The notes under the pieces: model-generated | What the model was told of the DNA's origin: nothing | What the model saw: only the letters and a program-made list of their open reading frames with translations | The model's database searches: none | From: Cephalotus follicularis | Taxonomy: Eukaryota > Streptophyta > Magnoliopsida > Oxalidales > Cephalotaceae | Reading direction: 5' to 3' | Assembly (NCBI GenBank): GCA_001972305.1 | Contig: BDDD01002673.1 | Location: 106,260-170,259 of the forward strand | DNA length: 64,000 bases | Program-made: the position numbers and the translations under genes | In this document: piece by piece, positions 1 to 12,066 of the stretch | Layout: every line of letters begins with the position of its first letter | Position numbering within the stretch: position 1 is the stretch's first letter

Positions 1-1560
1 GCCATGAAGACCTACAGCCTAAGCCCATCGCACTTCCGCTGTCACTCGAGTACTTTTATGCTCATGGTTTTTGGTCATTGGGTTTGCCAAAAATTTGCTA
101 TAATCGTAAATCTTTCTAATATAACGTTTCCTCTGAATATGATCGTATTAAGCATATAATCTAAAGTTACCGTCGCTTTATAAGTCTAGAGCGGATATGA
201 GAACTGGGTTCCATAGCCTGTGCAAAGGCCCCCCATCGTTGTTACTGTACACAAATGGAACTACATGAAGTTTCGCAATGAACTTCCGCATCCAAACAAC
301 TAGTTTTCGGTATCATAGGTTACAACATACTCTTATTTGGTGGTTGAGTCTACAGTATCCAACTGTTATAAACTCCTCCAACTCACACAACACCTTCGTT
401 CAATATAATCACATATCCTGATACCGTCTTGTGATCATTCATATCACAGTTGAAACTAGAGAAAAAAATAATTCTTAGATTTCAATTCACTATCTTCTCC
501 ATATGAAGAAAAGAAATCCTGAGTCACTCTCAGATCTCTTTGACAATTTCCTAGTGCCTTTAAAGGGATTGGACTGATAATCGACTAGCCAGACCCTTAG
601 GCTTAGGCTATGTCAGGCCTAGTACAAAGTATGATATATCATGATGCAACCTATAGCCGAAGCGTAAGATATCTCATTCATGCGACATTCTCCTAGATGT
701 CTATGAAGACATCCTCTTGAAAGGATGAATTCCTTGGCTAATTGGCAGTAAGCCAAACATGGAATACAAAAGACCATACCATTTTTAGCAACTTGCTGAT
801 ATACTAGCTTTGGGAAAGTCTGAACAACCTACTTGATGTATCTCTTTAGATCTTCATTCCCAAAATGTAGGAGGTCTCTCCCAAATCCTTTTGGAGAAGT
901 TCTTGGTTAATTGTAATATAATGTACCTACATCATTCTCAATGTGTGGTATGTCTTCTAAGTACAGTGCAAAGAAAGTGATTTCTGGGATATCCTATTTC
1001 TGGTAGACATAAAGCATAGCATCATTTTGATGAAATCAAAACAAATTTTTCAGCTACGGGATGCTTGCTTAAGGTCATACATAGACCTTAGGAGTTTTCA
1101 CACTCTGTGCTAATGCTCCTTGGGTTTGGGACATGTGAATTTCCACTTCAAGATAGTTCTTCAACGAAGGCCATCTTGACATATTTTTACCATTGCTCAT
1201 AATCACGATGAGCAGAAATAGCATGCATTATCCGAATGGACTTAAGCATTCCAATTTATGAGATAGTTTTGGTATAGTCGACCTATTGCCTTAGTTTATA
1301 CCCTTTCTCAATCAATCATGCTTTAAGGGTGTCAACCTTTTCCATTAACACCTATCTTCTCCTTGAATATTTATATTCAACCATTGGGCAACCTACACAT
1401 GGGAGCATTAAACAAGTTCGACACTTGATTGGAGTATATGGAGTCCACTTCAGATTTCATGACTCTCAGCCATGCTGTGGAATCAGTGTTCTTCACTATT
1501 TCCTTGTAGCTGACAAGCTCGTCATCTTTGATGACTTTAGGTTTATCAGTGCCTTCCATG
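1..1560 (-). pseudogene. Copia-A pol remnant: reverse transcriptase and RNase H
   Basis: Degenerate minus-strand Ty1/copia pol. The clearest part is 1377-1559, which reads like the start of a copia RT domain (MKSEVDSIYSNQVSNL, matching the family pattern in which a residue pair and 'MxSExDSxxxNQVW' open the RT). The low-coordinate end (1-130) matches the RNase H C-terminus that is better preserved at 28302-28404 in Copia-B. 130-550 resembles 35098-35553 closely, including a shared 'TTTTCGGT..CATAGGTT' stretch. Many stops and indels prevent an open frame, so no function is expected. The 3' end of pol and the 3' LTR lie outside the window. The family is clear; lineage within Copia is not. Confidence 0.8.
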
Positions 1561-2420
1561 AGAAAACTATATTTCTCAGGCGCTGTTGAAACCTTGCCTG
1601 AACTCCTTTCACGAGGAGTGTTTTATTGAGATTTCATCTCAAGATGGTATCCTTTCCCAATCATGTCTTTAAAGGGTTCAACCTCTAATTCCTTATTGTC
1701 CTGTGGGCTTTCACCTGGTAGTAACTCTCTTAGTTAGACCTTACTCCCACCGCTTCCTGTAAGCAGGTATTCCATCTCTAGGAATTTTGCAGTACGCGAA
1801 ACAAATACCATTTGTTTTCTATGATGGTTGAAATGAAATCCTGACCACTTCTTAGGATATCCCACAAACCAGCAATGATCTGGTCGCACCTCCAGCTTAG
1901 AAGGTTTCCACCTTCTTACATAAGTTTGACAACCATTAACCCTCTTGGTTTAGGTTGGGTTTCCTCCAATTCAGTATCTTGTAACATATGGAGGGGGCTG
2001 ATTTCATAGGAATCCAGATTAGGATGTACGTTGCCAACTGCAGCGCATAACCCCATAAGGAGATAGGAAGATGACATGTTCACTAATGACTTTTTTGCAT
2101 CTATACTTTATATCTAAATCCCTTAACACTTTCAAAGGATTCAGATTTATGTTTCACTCGAAACACTTATCGAAACCGTGATGAGTCACCGGTGAAGGTA
2201 ATGAAGTAGTGAAAACCTACCCTTGCATTCTCTAACATTATATTACATATGTCAGTATGAACAAAACACATTATGTCCACTACCTTATCTTCGTCCTCGG
2301 AGAAAAGAGATTTGGTCATTTCACCAATCAAACATGGTGTACACATTGGAAGGGACTCTCGTCCTGGATGTCCTGAAGTCCATCCTTAACCGAATGTGTT
2401 AAACTAGCCCTGCTAGTATG
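1561..2420 (-). pseudogene. Copia-A pol remnant: GAG-pre-integrase and integrase
   Basis: Reading the minus strand from about 2400 down gives stop-broken text matching the copia pre-integrase region and the start of the integrase core: 'GEMTKSLFSE' followed by 'FVHTDIC', the counterparts of the family's 'GKMTKxPF' and 'LIHTDVCGPM'. Stops and frameshifts occur throughout and I could not follow the catalytic triad. The piece is collinear with the RT remnant downstream and the gag remnant upstream, so it belongs to the same element. Confidence 0.7.
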
Positions 2421-3430
2421 ACCTAATCAATAATGCATAAAATTTTTGAAGGGTTTATATCACATGTCTCTCGGAGACTTTTATTAGTAATTCCTTGTAC
2501 AATAGCTGGTGCTATTGTTTGATTAGTATTTAAAACTTTAAAACCCATTATCTAGATAATCAGTTCCGACTGATACATAACCAGAACATAATAGCGAATA
2601 TCCACATGTAATAAATAAAAAGCTCTCAGCTTTACAAAATGTACATTGGATATGCTAATCATAGTTTTAGAACAAAAGTTCTTTACAATGTTAACAAGGA
2701 TTAAGTCTATATACAAAAGCCACATGGCTATTTTTATACAAATCAAAATTTCCTACAACACCAGTGTAGATCCCCGATCTTCAAGTCATAGGTCCATTGC
2801 ATCCACAGCTCCCAGCTGCCTAGCTTCTCTTATCTAATGAAAAGTGTTACAAGTGTTAGTCTCACAACCTGAGTCCTATACCCAAGTTGAACTTAAATTG
2901 TAAGCTAGATGGAATATAAAAAATATGAAGGTACCTGACCACGAGGTACCATCTGCAATGGAAGCAAGGAATTGCTTGCAATTTCTCTTCCAGTGCCTTG
3001 GCTTTCCACAAAAGAAGAAGGCTTTCACCTTTGTAAACTATTTAATCCTTTTCTGAATGGCATCCCCAACCACGTGTAGTGGTTCCTTTTCTTTCCTCCT
3101 TATGGATGCCTTGCCCTTGGAATTGGATCTCCTTGATCCACCCCACTTAGAGGTTGTTCCAGAAGAAGGAATAGGTATCACAGATCGATTTGACCCAGCA
3201 TGGTCTAAATATACCTTAACAGTCCCCGACTATGTGCCAAACAACTACTCGAGCTGTATTAACATGGCACGCAAGGTCTGTGAAGACATACATAGCGTTT
3301 GGCAATATGGCCTCATGTCAATAATCGCCATGTATCAGACTCTATGATCGTCGTCCCACCATTGAGCCATCTTGGCCTTTTGATGGTCAGATTCAATGAT
3401 CCCTAAAGTGGGGTTTGTCTCAGCATAACA
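2421..3430 (-). pseudogene. Copia-A gag and protease remnant
   Basis: The minus strand at 2978-3019 encodes FFFCGKPRHWKRNC, a CCHC zinc knuckle whose first Cys is now Phe; the family consensus here is CFxCGKxGHWKRNC. The preceding gag (3020-3430) and following protease region (2421-2970) are collinear but full of stops. The plus-strand open frame at 3057-3347 is the antisense shadow of this gag and is not a gene. Confidence 0.65.
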
Positions 3431-4145
3431 TGAGCAATGCTCATGCTCGTGAGTACCATACGTAAAATTCTTGACCATTCTATAAAACATGGATTTTGTA
3501 GCTAGAGAAAATATTAATCATGCCATATTATAGTGTTGTCTGCCATTTGAGTATGTAGAATATGTTATCTAGCAAATCTATTAAAAGAAACAAGAGAGTA
3601 AATTAGCAGATTATTCAATTTTATGTTATAACCATAACCCTTGGTTTTTAGAAGTTATGGCTCATCCCACTATTCTAATCGTATCCCACACCTCCAATGT
3701 GGAATTCGGGAAGCCCCGCTTCCTAGTGGGGATCGTAATCTATCCCGCCTATTGTAGCCTCAGCTAGGGCATGACAAACCACAATATCAAAACAGTTAGA
3801 CATAAATGTCTTATTTGCATTAGGGCCTCGCCCTTAAAATGCAAGGTCCGATACAAGATTCGGCCAGCCAGCCCATATAATCCACTACTGGGCTGTGCTA
3901 ATAATATGGTCTCGGTATAAGTCCTAATCCACAATCCCTCAAAGAAATGAACTAGTTTTGATATCCACTAGGGAGCTAGTCAGAACATCAAAACTTAGTT
4001 ATTTCCTTCCAGTGCACCTCACACTAAAATTTCAAAGAAATGGTCATATGGGGGACCTCAGCTGGGCTGTGCTATCCCCAGTATATCCATACTAATAAAC
4101 GAAGGCATGGAAGGCCAAAGGTTGAGCACCCAAAAGTGCACATAA
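3431..4145 (-). other. Probable Copia-A leader, left part
   Basis: No recognisable coding sequence or RNA gene. By position it lies between the gag remnant and the 5' LTR of Copia-A and is interrupted by solo LTR S1, so it is most likely the long 5' leader. The last five bases (4141-4145, CATAA) are the left TSD of S1. Confidence 0.45.
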
Positions 4146-6722
4146 TGTAACACCCCCGATGGTGGGAGCCCTTACAGGTCATAATACCAAACTGAAACAT
4201 AAAGGAAATCTAAACAAAAGACTGATACGAAACGGATGTGGTGGTCTGAAAGCATATCTTATAACAAACTGATATAAAACGGAGTCTGAAAATTATCCAA
4301 TCATAAATAAAACCGAATCATAATCCGATATCCAAATACTAAAATCATAACCGAAACAAAACCAAAATATGAAAATGTTTTTACTGAAAACTAATCTGAT
4401 CCTACTGGAAAACACAAGGACCAAGTCCTAGATGATCCTCTGACAATTGGGTAACTCTCATCACACGTTTCCCCCATGCTCCTGAAAACCTGCCGCATAG
4501 AAACAAAAACGCAGCTGAGCAAACATAAGTACGGATAAGGAATTAAAACAATAAACGGTAAACAAAATATCTTGAACCTAAAACATAGTAAATATTCTTT
4601 AAAATGTAAAGCAGAATATTTAAAAGCGAGCAGTTGTAAAATCATCATAACTTTGCGAAAACATAACATCATAATTCAAAACATTATCTGATTTCATAAT
4701 TCCATAACAGAGAATTTCTAACATACATACATATATAGGTGCAAGGGGTTCGCGAGGCCCACATGCTCTGACGGAAAAGTCATGTACGGCACTACACAAA
4801 CAATCCCAAATACTGAATTTCTGAATTTCTGAATTTCTGAATTCTGACAATAACTAGAGTATACTCATACGCCTCAAAAGGATCCATATCCTACTCTCAG
4901 GATACATATTTAAAAGAGACACCGTAGACCGATCACACCGCCACGGTAGGTGTCATGTTCTCCGTGCCAAAGAACATGCCTATGATACCTCATAGGTAGG
5001 GTTTTTCTATATATGTTATTATGCTAAAACTTTGTTTTATTCTAAAACAGTTCTAAAATGTACTTATGTAAACTGTCTCCAGACATATCTGAAATTATTT
5101 AAAACGAATCATACTTTCATATCATAAATCAAAATCAAAATCTGATATGTATCTGAAGTTTAACATACTTCCGAAAGTGGAAGCCATGTCTAAAACAAAT
5201 AACATACTTTCGATAACAGAAAATATGCTTATTAATAATCAATATCCGAAGTAACAATGTTAAAATCCATTTCAGTAAGATTATTATCAAAATGAGAATA
5301 TCCGTAACAAAATACAAGTTTTATCTGTAATAAAACCAGGGACATAATCCGTTAAATAAAACATACAAAATCATCAATTAATGAAAATTCAATCGAAGGA
5401 GTACCAAAGAACGAAAAATCCGTACCTTGGCTGATCGAAAAATGTAAACAAACACGAATACCGGACAAAAGTATCCTAGAGTGTCCTAAACTTCACCAGG
5501 AACGATATAAAGACCTAAACATATGAGTCCAAACATCACATAACATAAAAAGATCAAAACATCAAAACTGCCATAAAGCGTCGATAGTTTGTTCTTAGGC
5601 GTCGACGGTTTAATCGCACAAAAGGACAAAGCGTCAAGCCAAGAGTCGACTGACCAAAGCACAAAAAGATACAAAGCGGCGATGCTCAAATACTAAACGT
5701 CGACGGTTTGCGTCACACACAGAATACCAATGCAGAAAGTAGTTTCAATTCCATGAACAATTCGGATTTTTCTCATATTCAGAAGTTATAATAGCAATAT
5801 CCAAACTTAAAAACATGTCATATGAGTCTGTAATTATCAATATGGTGATTATAAACACGAAATCATGAAAATAACAAGTTTAGCATAGTGTGTTCATGTC
5901 AAAATATGGTTTTAAAATAGCTTACAAAATCATGAACTATAATCTGATTTTTTCTGTGTATAATCCGTAAAACAGTCATATATATATACATACATACGTC
6001 AATGACATGATTTCTTGTTTTTAATCATCAATATTACAAATTATGCACAAAACCCATGAACACATATTAGCAAAAATTTAGTTTCAACAGGCTTCTAAAA
6101 ACATGATCGAAATCGAATTATAGTCAGTTTTAATACAAACTAAAAGATGATATAGAAACTACATAGTACATACTACAACTTTCGTTTAGAAATTACCTCC
6201 AGAAAACATCGAAATCAATGTAGAAAATGGCTTGCAAAGTCGTTGTTTGTTTGTAAAAACGCAGATAGGGTTTATGCTTTAAAAACGATTTTGTCTGGTT
6301 AAATGCGAAAATCCATGTTTTTAATTGACAAATCAGTATTTTAAGACATTACTATACTAACCAAACGCGTCAAAAACTTAAGGAAATTGGATAGCCAGAA
6401 AAAGGAAAGAATCCAACCTTCCAAAAACACTGTCACCGTCCAAACTGGTATGGAAAGCCGACCAAAGCGTCAACTGTTTACTTAAAGCGTCGACTGTTAA
6501 GCACTTAAATACAAAACGCGTCGAAGTCATACGTTTAGGCATCGACGTGCCACACAGTAGCCAAAGCGTCGGTGGTTCTAATAAGGGCGTCGACGCTTTG
6601 TGCCCAGAAAACAAAAATAAAAGAATTTCAAGCAAAGAATCAAAGCGTTCACAAACCATAGCATATATCAAAAAGGTATAGACCAAACATAAAACATGTA
6701 AGCATAGAAACGGGATATTACA
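4146..6722 (-). mobile_element. Solo LTR S1 (gypsy, Y family)
   Basis: Plus-strand ends are TGTAACACCCCC and GGATATTACA. The flanking 5 bp are CATAA on both sides (4141-4145 and 6723-6727), a perfect TSD. No internal coding domain lies between them, so this is a solo LTR of 2577 bp left by LTR-LTR recombination. The same termini and a block beginning CCTGCCGCAT (4491-4550) occur in the Y 5' LTR (12067-14272) and in S2 (40633-43418). By comparison with Y, its orientation is minus. Two clusters of GCGTCGAC-like motifs lie at 5575-5710 and 6455-6600, and a CTGAATTT tandem repeat at 4815-4847. Confidence 0.92.
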
Positions 6723-6727
6723 CATAA

Positions 6728-7585
6728 TGCTTATGGACTTATTATATCACAATTCAGAGGAATTTGAGGTCTCATTTTATTTATTTAGCCAAAACCGTTA
6801 TCAGATTAATTTTAATCTTCCAATCCATTTGGTAAAGGCTTATTATGCTTTATGCGTTTGGATTGTTTACAAAAAGAAAACATCCATCTCATGCAACCTA
6901 TGTCCCATATAGAAATTAAAATGGTTTGGCTAGGGATTAAATCTATGAGAGATCACATGAGCGTATGTGATCACTCGATCTCCTATGTGAACTATTCAAA
7001 ACTACTTTTTTACAAAATGCACCATGCATACATGGCCTTCACTTGGTCTTGCAATTTCCTTGATCTACCTCTTCAAGCTCCTTTGTGAATCCTTTCTTCT
7101 TTGTTTACAAAATGAAATTTCCAAAATACATTTAAAAATAAAGAATAGAATACAAATTGGAAGGAGAGAGAAATTAAACAAATAAGGAAATAATGGTGCA
7201 CGCAGGCAACCTTATTACAAATCAAATAAAGCACAAGATAATAAAGCATATTAAACCATCCATAAAAGAAACCAAAAGCTAGGTCCAATCCCATAGCCTA
7301 CCATCATGCATGTGACATTTAAAATCTACATTCACAATATACTTTAAATAAACACAAGCAATTTCAATTTCCAATGACCAATCGAAATAATTCCAACAAG
7401 TCCGCCGATAATCCAATAAACCTCCCACTAGATTAATTAAAACCTAGTTTCCCTTTGGTTTAAGACAAAAATTAATTTTATAAATTAACCAAGGGAAGGG
7501 AATTAAACTAGAATATCAGCTCTTTAATCATTCCAAAATAGTCACCAAAACCAAAATTAAAGTCCAACTGAAATTAAAACGGATC
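6728..7585 (-). other. Copia-A leader, right part
   Basis: AT-rich sequence between the right TSD of S1 and the PBS. I see no gag similarity; small open frames on both strands have no family signature. By position it is the untranslated leader just downstream of the Copia-A 5' LTR. Confidence 0.5.
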
Positions 7586-7597
7586 GCTCTGATACCA
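7586..7597 (-). other. Primer-binding site of Copia-A
   Basis: The minus strand reads TGGTATCAGAGC, complementary to the 3' end of plant initiator-Met tRNA, the usual primer of plant LTR retrotransposons. One base separates it from the LTR end at 7599 (minus-strand ending ...CTCAACA). It fixes the minus orientation of Copia-A. It is a priming site, not a tRNA gene. Confidence 0.9.
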
Positions 7598-7598
7598 C

Positions 7599-9142
7599 TG
7601 TTGAGATACCTGGAAGGTTCCCGGTCGATTTTGGGTCTAGGATGCTAATGTGTATAATTTTATTTTTTTTAAAACATCAAGAGTACAAGTCAAGGTTCAC
7701 ACTAACATCTTACTACCATAATCAATGCGCCAAGGATCACCGTTTAATGTTCAATCGAACTAAACAAAATCAAGCATACATCCATATTTAAAAACTGAAT
7801 ATAATTCGGTAAGAATAAATACAATTGATTAGGAACCATACCAACGTTGGAGGCTCCACCACTTTTCTGTTACACGCTTGTAGCAGCAACAGCAAGCCAC
7901 TGGACCTAATACTGTTCACCGGAGCCACTGTCGAGTTCTGGCCTACACGCCAGAGGTCCGACCAAGACGCCATCGGACTCCAAAAGCATCGATCTACTCA
8001 TTGCATGTGGAGACTTGGTGGGAAGTGCCACGGAACGCCCAGGCTTAGATGGAAACGTCGGAGACTCACTGAGTTAGACTCAACGATTCTGTTCAACTAG
8101 CCTTGGACTGGCCACGAAATCACAGGTCACAAAACTCCCGATCTTCATGTTGTGACCCAAGACCCGCCGTGACTTGGACCGGAACGCCAAGTTACAGCGC
8201 ATAACGAGTCGACTCGACAGTGTCGGATCACTATTCGAATTCTGGCCAAAAAATTCACGAAAATTGCCTAATCTAGTATCAAAGTAGATAGAGCCAAATA
8301 ATGTCTCCACCTACTTTGATAACCGACGGTGGAAAGAGAGGACGAAGGTGGGTGACGCAAAAACGTCACGGTAAAACGCAGAGAGAAAAGAAAGAGAAAA
8401 AAGGGAGAGAGAGAGAGAGAGAGAGAGAGAAGATGCGTACCTTGGATGAGAGCCCGCCTCTTTTCACCGTCACCGGTGCCATCGCAGATCTTCTCCAGCC
8501 GAAAACGCACCTGCTGCGTGCGTTTTCCAATTTTTGGTGCTACCCGGCGCCTTTGGCGTGTAATGCCAATGAAAAAGACAAAGCCCCTTAGTTTTGTCTT
8601 TTTCTTTTTTCTTTTATTTAATATGTTTCTCTCTTTGTTTAATTATCTGCCCCGCACAAAGTATGTTAAACATACTCCCACTTTGGCTTTTCTTTAATAT
8701 ATCAATAAGACAATACAGTGGTAAAAAACAAACCACTAATGTCAAATTAATATATACTAGTTATAAACTAGATTTTCATCGAAGTTAGAATGTGTGTAGC
8801 ATGCGTCACTTTTCATATAATCAGGTGGGACCCGAAAGCCCGGTTGGATTCTGATACGACGATAAATTTCCCAGAACATCTCGGAGTTCTATTATGACAA
8901 TCCTAATAGTCCCCGACTATTAGAATGACCCCGGTATGATTTCCAATTATCCTTCAGATCCGTGTACACCACGTCTATCATCTGTTAACTGGTTAACCAG
9001 TACATTATCCAGTCATTGACATATGTTTCATGTATCCTACATCATTCTTAGCTCCGACCGTGACCTAGGGTTCAGAATAATGTCACCCCTAGGTAAAGCA
9101 ACGATAACTATAAATTCATCCCCCGGATCGATGTACACCACG
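7599..9142 (-). mobile_element. Copia-A 5' LTR, 3' part
   Basis: The LTR abuts the PBS at 7598. Its segment 8820-9121 matches 27090-27370 in the Copia-B LTR (shared GTGGGACCCGAAA, later CCCTAGG..). Bases 9122-9142 repeat a part already present at 8958-8980 (TGTACACCACGTCT), evidence of an internal duplication of about 160 bp. The LTR stops at ACGTC (9138-9142), which is one copy of the Sire-1 TSD. The rest of the same LTR is at 38395-39197 and 35554-35795, in opposite orientation, because of the proposed inversion. A (GA)n tract lies at 8405-8430. Confidence 0.85.
8405..8430. repeat. (GA)13 microsatellite in Copia-A LTR
   Basis: Uninterrupted GA dinucleotide run of 26 bp, read directly from the sequence. 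On the sense strand of the LTR it is a CT-rich leader tract. Confidence 0.97.
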
Positions 9143-9223
9143 TCTGTTGACGTTTTAGTCTCAATCCTAGTTTTGATGATAACATATTTGCTTTTTAACA
9201 AGTTTATTTTATGTGCAAGATAC
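9143..9223 (+). mobile_element. Sire-1 5' LTR tip, separated from its element
   Basis: Starts TGTTGACGTTTTAG and matches the first part of the Sire-1 LTR as seen (reverse complement) at 40418-40498. It is preceded by ACGTC, the Sire-1 TSD. It ends with 25 bp (9199-9223) that are the exact reverse complement of 58979-59003. The remaining 1.2 kb of this LTR is at 57788-59003 on the minus strand, and it lacks exactly this tip. Confidence 0.92.
9199..9223 (+). repeat. Left arm of a 25-bp inverted duplication at the inversion junction
   Basis: Identical, base for base, to the reverse complement of 58979-59003. In an intact LTR (40418-40446) this sequence occurs once. One copy at each junction fits staggered double-strand breaks filled in before rejoining. 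Confidence 0.9.
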
Positions 9224-9612
9224 ACTTGTACTGTATCTGAGCCTAGTACCCCCAGCCAAAACCGCGATGTGAAACGAGGATCCCTATCTTTTTCAACATT
9301 CTGGACTAAGGCCCAAAGCTCACCATCATCACTCTGAGCTGTCTTAATCCGAGATACAAGAGTAGGCTCAACATTCATCGCAGCAATACAACCATCAGAA
9401 CCCAGAACATACAGATGCAAATCAATCCGTTCCATATCAGCTATCAACTGCGGCTGAGTAAGCAAAGCCGCTACACTACCAGAACTCTTTCAACTTAGAG
9501 CATCAGCTACCACATGTGCTTTACCAGGATGGTACTGAATGTTCAGATCATAGTCTTTCAGAAGTTCTAGCCACCTTCTCTGACGCATGTTCAACTCTTT
9601 CTGTGTAAAGAT
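9224..9612 (-). pseudogene. Gypsy Y pol: RNase H end and integrase stub
   Basis: Downstream of the stop at 9613-9615 the minus strand continues the Ty3/gypsy order: RNase H end, the 'YHPGKA.VVADALS' motif (with a stop soon after), a linker, then at about 9265-9300 DRDPRFTSRFW, which holds the second catalytic Asp of integrase. The linker joins this motif directly, so the integrase zinc finger and first catalytic Asp are deleted. After a small further deletion the reading continues into GTRLRYST (about 9228-9252), then stops at the junction with the Sire-1 tip. The following part of a matching integrase begins at 59004 on the plus strand. Confidence 0.85.
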
Positions 9613-10848
9613 CTACTTGAGACTTTTATGATCGGTAAAGATGTCACAAGTTTCTCCGTACAAGTAGTGCCTCCAAATCTTCAATGCAAACACTACCGCT
9701 GCCAACTCGAGATCATGTGTAGGATAGTTTACTTCATAAGGCTTCAACTGTCTCGAAGCATAAGCTATCACATGACCGTACTGCATCAGAACACATCCCA
9801 AACCCTTCTTAGAAGCATCGCTGTAAATCAGGTATCCACCCGACCCAGATGGTAAACGAAGAATCGGTGCTGACACAAGACCATTCTTCAGTTCCTCGAA
9901 GGTTGCTTCTCGTTCCTCATTCCATTCAAACTTGGCTCCCTTCCTCATAAGCTGAGTAAGTGGTAGGGCTATAGAGGAAAAGCCTTCCACAAACCGCCTA
10001 TAATATCCAGCCATACCGAAGAAACTCCTAACCTCCGTCACTATGGTAGGTCTCAGCCATTTCGTAATAGCCTCAACTTTAGCAGGATCCACACAAATAC
10101 CTTCAGCTGTAACCACATGACCCAAAAACGCCACATGTTCCAACCAGAACTCACACTTTGAGAACTTCGCGTATAACTGATTCTTCCTCAGAATCCCAAA
10201 CACAATGCGAAGCTGTTCTTCATGCTCTTCCTTCGACTTGAAATACACAAGAATGTCATCTATGAACACTATAACAAACTGATCCAAGTACTCATGAAAA
10301 ACCCTGTTCATCAAATCCATGAAAACTGCCGGTGCATTAGTGAGTCCGAAAGGCATCACCAAAAACTCATAATGCCCATACCTAGTACGGAAAGCAGTTT
10401 TAGGCACATCCTCATCCTTTATCCGAAGTTGATGATATCCCGATCTCAAATCAATCTTCGAGAAATACCGAGCACCTTGGAGTTGATCAAACAAGTCATT
10501 AATCCTAGGTAGCGGGCATTTATTCCGAACAGTGATTCGATTCAACTCTCTGTAGTCTATACATAACCTCATAGACCCATCTTTCTTCTTCACAAAAAGG
10601 ACCGGACCACCCCACGGTGAAACACTAGGCCGAATGAAACCCCGATCTAACAGCTCTTGCAACTGTTTCTTCAACTCTTGCAGTTCCAACGGTGCCATTC
10701 TGTAAGGTGCCTTAGATATAGGTGCCGCTCCGGGAATGAGTTCGATGGTAAACTCCACTTCCCGTTGCGGTGGTAAACCCGGTAACTCCTCCGGAAACAC
10801 ATCAGCAAATTCTCTGACCACAGGATAGTCTTCAAGGCGAGGCTCAAC
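9613..10848 (-). pseudogene. Gypsy Y reverse transcriptase-RNase H
   Basis: An open stretch of about 400 codons gives a near-complete RT and RNase H: the protease-RT linker ([15 protein letters not shown]), RT motifs ([40 protein letters not shown]), the catalytic VFIDDILVY, then RNase H ([43 protein letters not shown]). It ends in an in-frame stop at 9613-9615 inside RNase H; the family normally continues 'RYLFTQ'. The best preserved domain of Y. The frame upstream is separated from gag by a stop near 10849. Family placement: chromovirus-type Ty3/gypsy. Confidence 0.92.
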
Positions 10849-11895
10849 CTACGAGACATCCTGCACAACCGCTAAGAAACCTTCAGCGCCCTTAGCTACC
10901 AATTTCCTTGCCTTCAGAGCTGATATAACTTTCACTTCTTTCCTCGGCTGTGAACCCTGATAAACAAAATCAGGACTATTCACATTCCCAAACAGAACTC
11001 TCCGATATTGCTGTCCCGGGTTATCATTTCTTTTCCCTCGCTTACCATTCCTATCCTTATTCTGTCCAGAACCTTGCCCCTGAGAACCACCTCTGTTTCT
11101 CTTCCTATCAAACTCCTGTCGAGCAGCCTGGAAGTCTAACCTTTCCAGCTCAATGTTCTTAGCCGTATTAGCCACTTCAGATACATCAGCAAACCTGGTG
11201 TTGATCAATTTACCCCGGAACTGATAGTGCAACTTCCACTTGAACTTTTCTGCCTGCTCCAATGCTGTCCCTGCCGCAGAACCAGCAAAACCAGCAAGCC
11301 TAGTGAAACGGGTCAAGAACTCTATCACCGACTCTCCATCCTTCTGTCTGGTATTGATAAACTCTCTGGCGTAAGCCTCCTTATCAGCAGTGGGAAAGTA
11401 CTGTTGATAAAAGACCTCGCAAAACTCAGACCAGGTCAGAGTCTCCGCATAGTTGCTACCCTTAGCCAAAACCACAGCTTTCCACCATTTCTGAGCATCA
11501 CCCTCAAGTTTGTACACAGCTAACTTAATCTTCGGTTCATCAATGCAACCAAGCACATCAAAGATCTTGTCCATATTAGCAATCCAGTGTTCAGCTTCGA
11601 CCGGAGTCACGGCTGAACTGAAAGACTGCGGTCTCTGCTACTGGAACCGTTCTAGCCAAACATAAGTGGGCGTATCAGTCCTGTCCCCAGCATCTCTTCC
11701 CAACTGGACATCAGCTGGAGCATCATTAGCAACAACTGGCTCCCTACGGCCCTAATTTTGATTTTTCTCACTCAAAACGCGTCGTATCTCCTGAGCGACT
11801 GCTTGATGTACAAGCTCCTCCATAGTAGGCTCATTTCTAGCTTCCTGAGCCTCAACGGGTGCAGTTCTTCGAGCATCGTTCCTTGTACGTGCCAT
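10849..11895 (-). pseudogene. Gypsy Y gag fused to the protease end by an internal deletion
   Basis: The start is the ATG at 11893-11895 (MARTRNDARR). Two early stops lie near 11755 and 11640. From 11610 a 253-codon open stretch shows the retrotransposon gag core (KLAVYKLEGDAQKWWKAV, EFINTRQKDGESVIEFLTRF) and a basic linker. At about residue 202 of that stretch (near 11003) it jumps straight to a protease C-terminal sequence (RRVLFGNVNSPDFVYQGS, then KVISALKARKL). The CCHC knuckles and the D(T/S)G protease core are missing and the frame is kept. The element could not have been autonomous after this deletion. Confidence 0.85.
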
Positions 11896-12049
11896 CTACG
11901 AAAGGCACCCAAAACATAAAACATCACAAGGAACAAAAGCAGAAAACAGAAAACATATCAGGAAATCAAAACCGATACAGCCTAACCCGGTGTCTACCCA
12001 ATCTCACAGGTCAAACCTAGTTAGGTCTTCCAAGGAAACAAAACCTAAT
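11896..12049 (-). other. Gypsy Y leader
   Basis: Untranslated stretch of about 150 bp between the PBS and the gag ATG. Nothing else recognised. Confidence 0.6.
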
Positions 12050-12061
12050 TCTCTGATACCA
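12050..12061 (-). other. Primer-binding site of gypsy Y
   Basis: The minus strand reads TGGTATCAGAGAA, an initiator-Met tRNA type PBS with changes at its 3' end. It lies 5 bp from the LTR end at 12067 and sets the minus orientation of Y. Confidence 0.85.
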
Positions 12062-12066
12062 CAATC

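Noticed and set aside
3057..3347. Plus-strand 96-codon open frame
   Set aside because: It is antisense to the Copia-A gag and zinc-knuckle remnant.
7586..7597. Possible tRNA-Met gene fragments at 7586, 12050 and 24912
   Set aside because: Only the 12-base complement of the tRNA 3' end is present next to an LTR end, so these are primer-binding sites.
8301..8591. 96-codon open frame with a charged R/E/K run
   Set aside because: It is the translation of the (GA)n tract and surrounding Copia-A LTR sequence.
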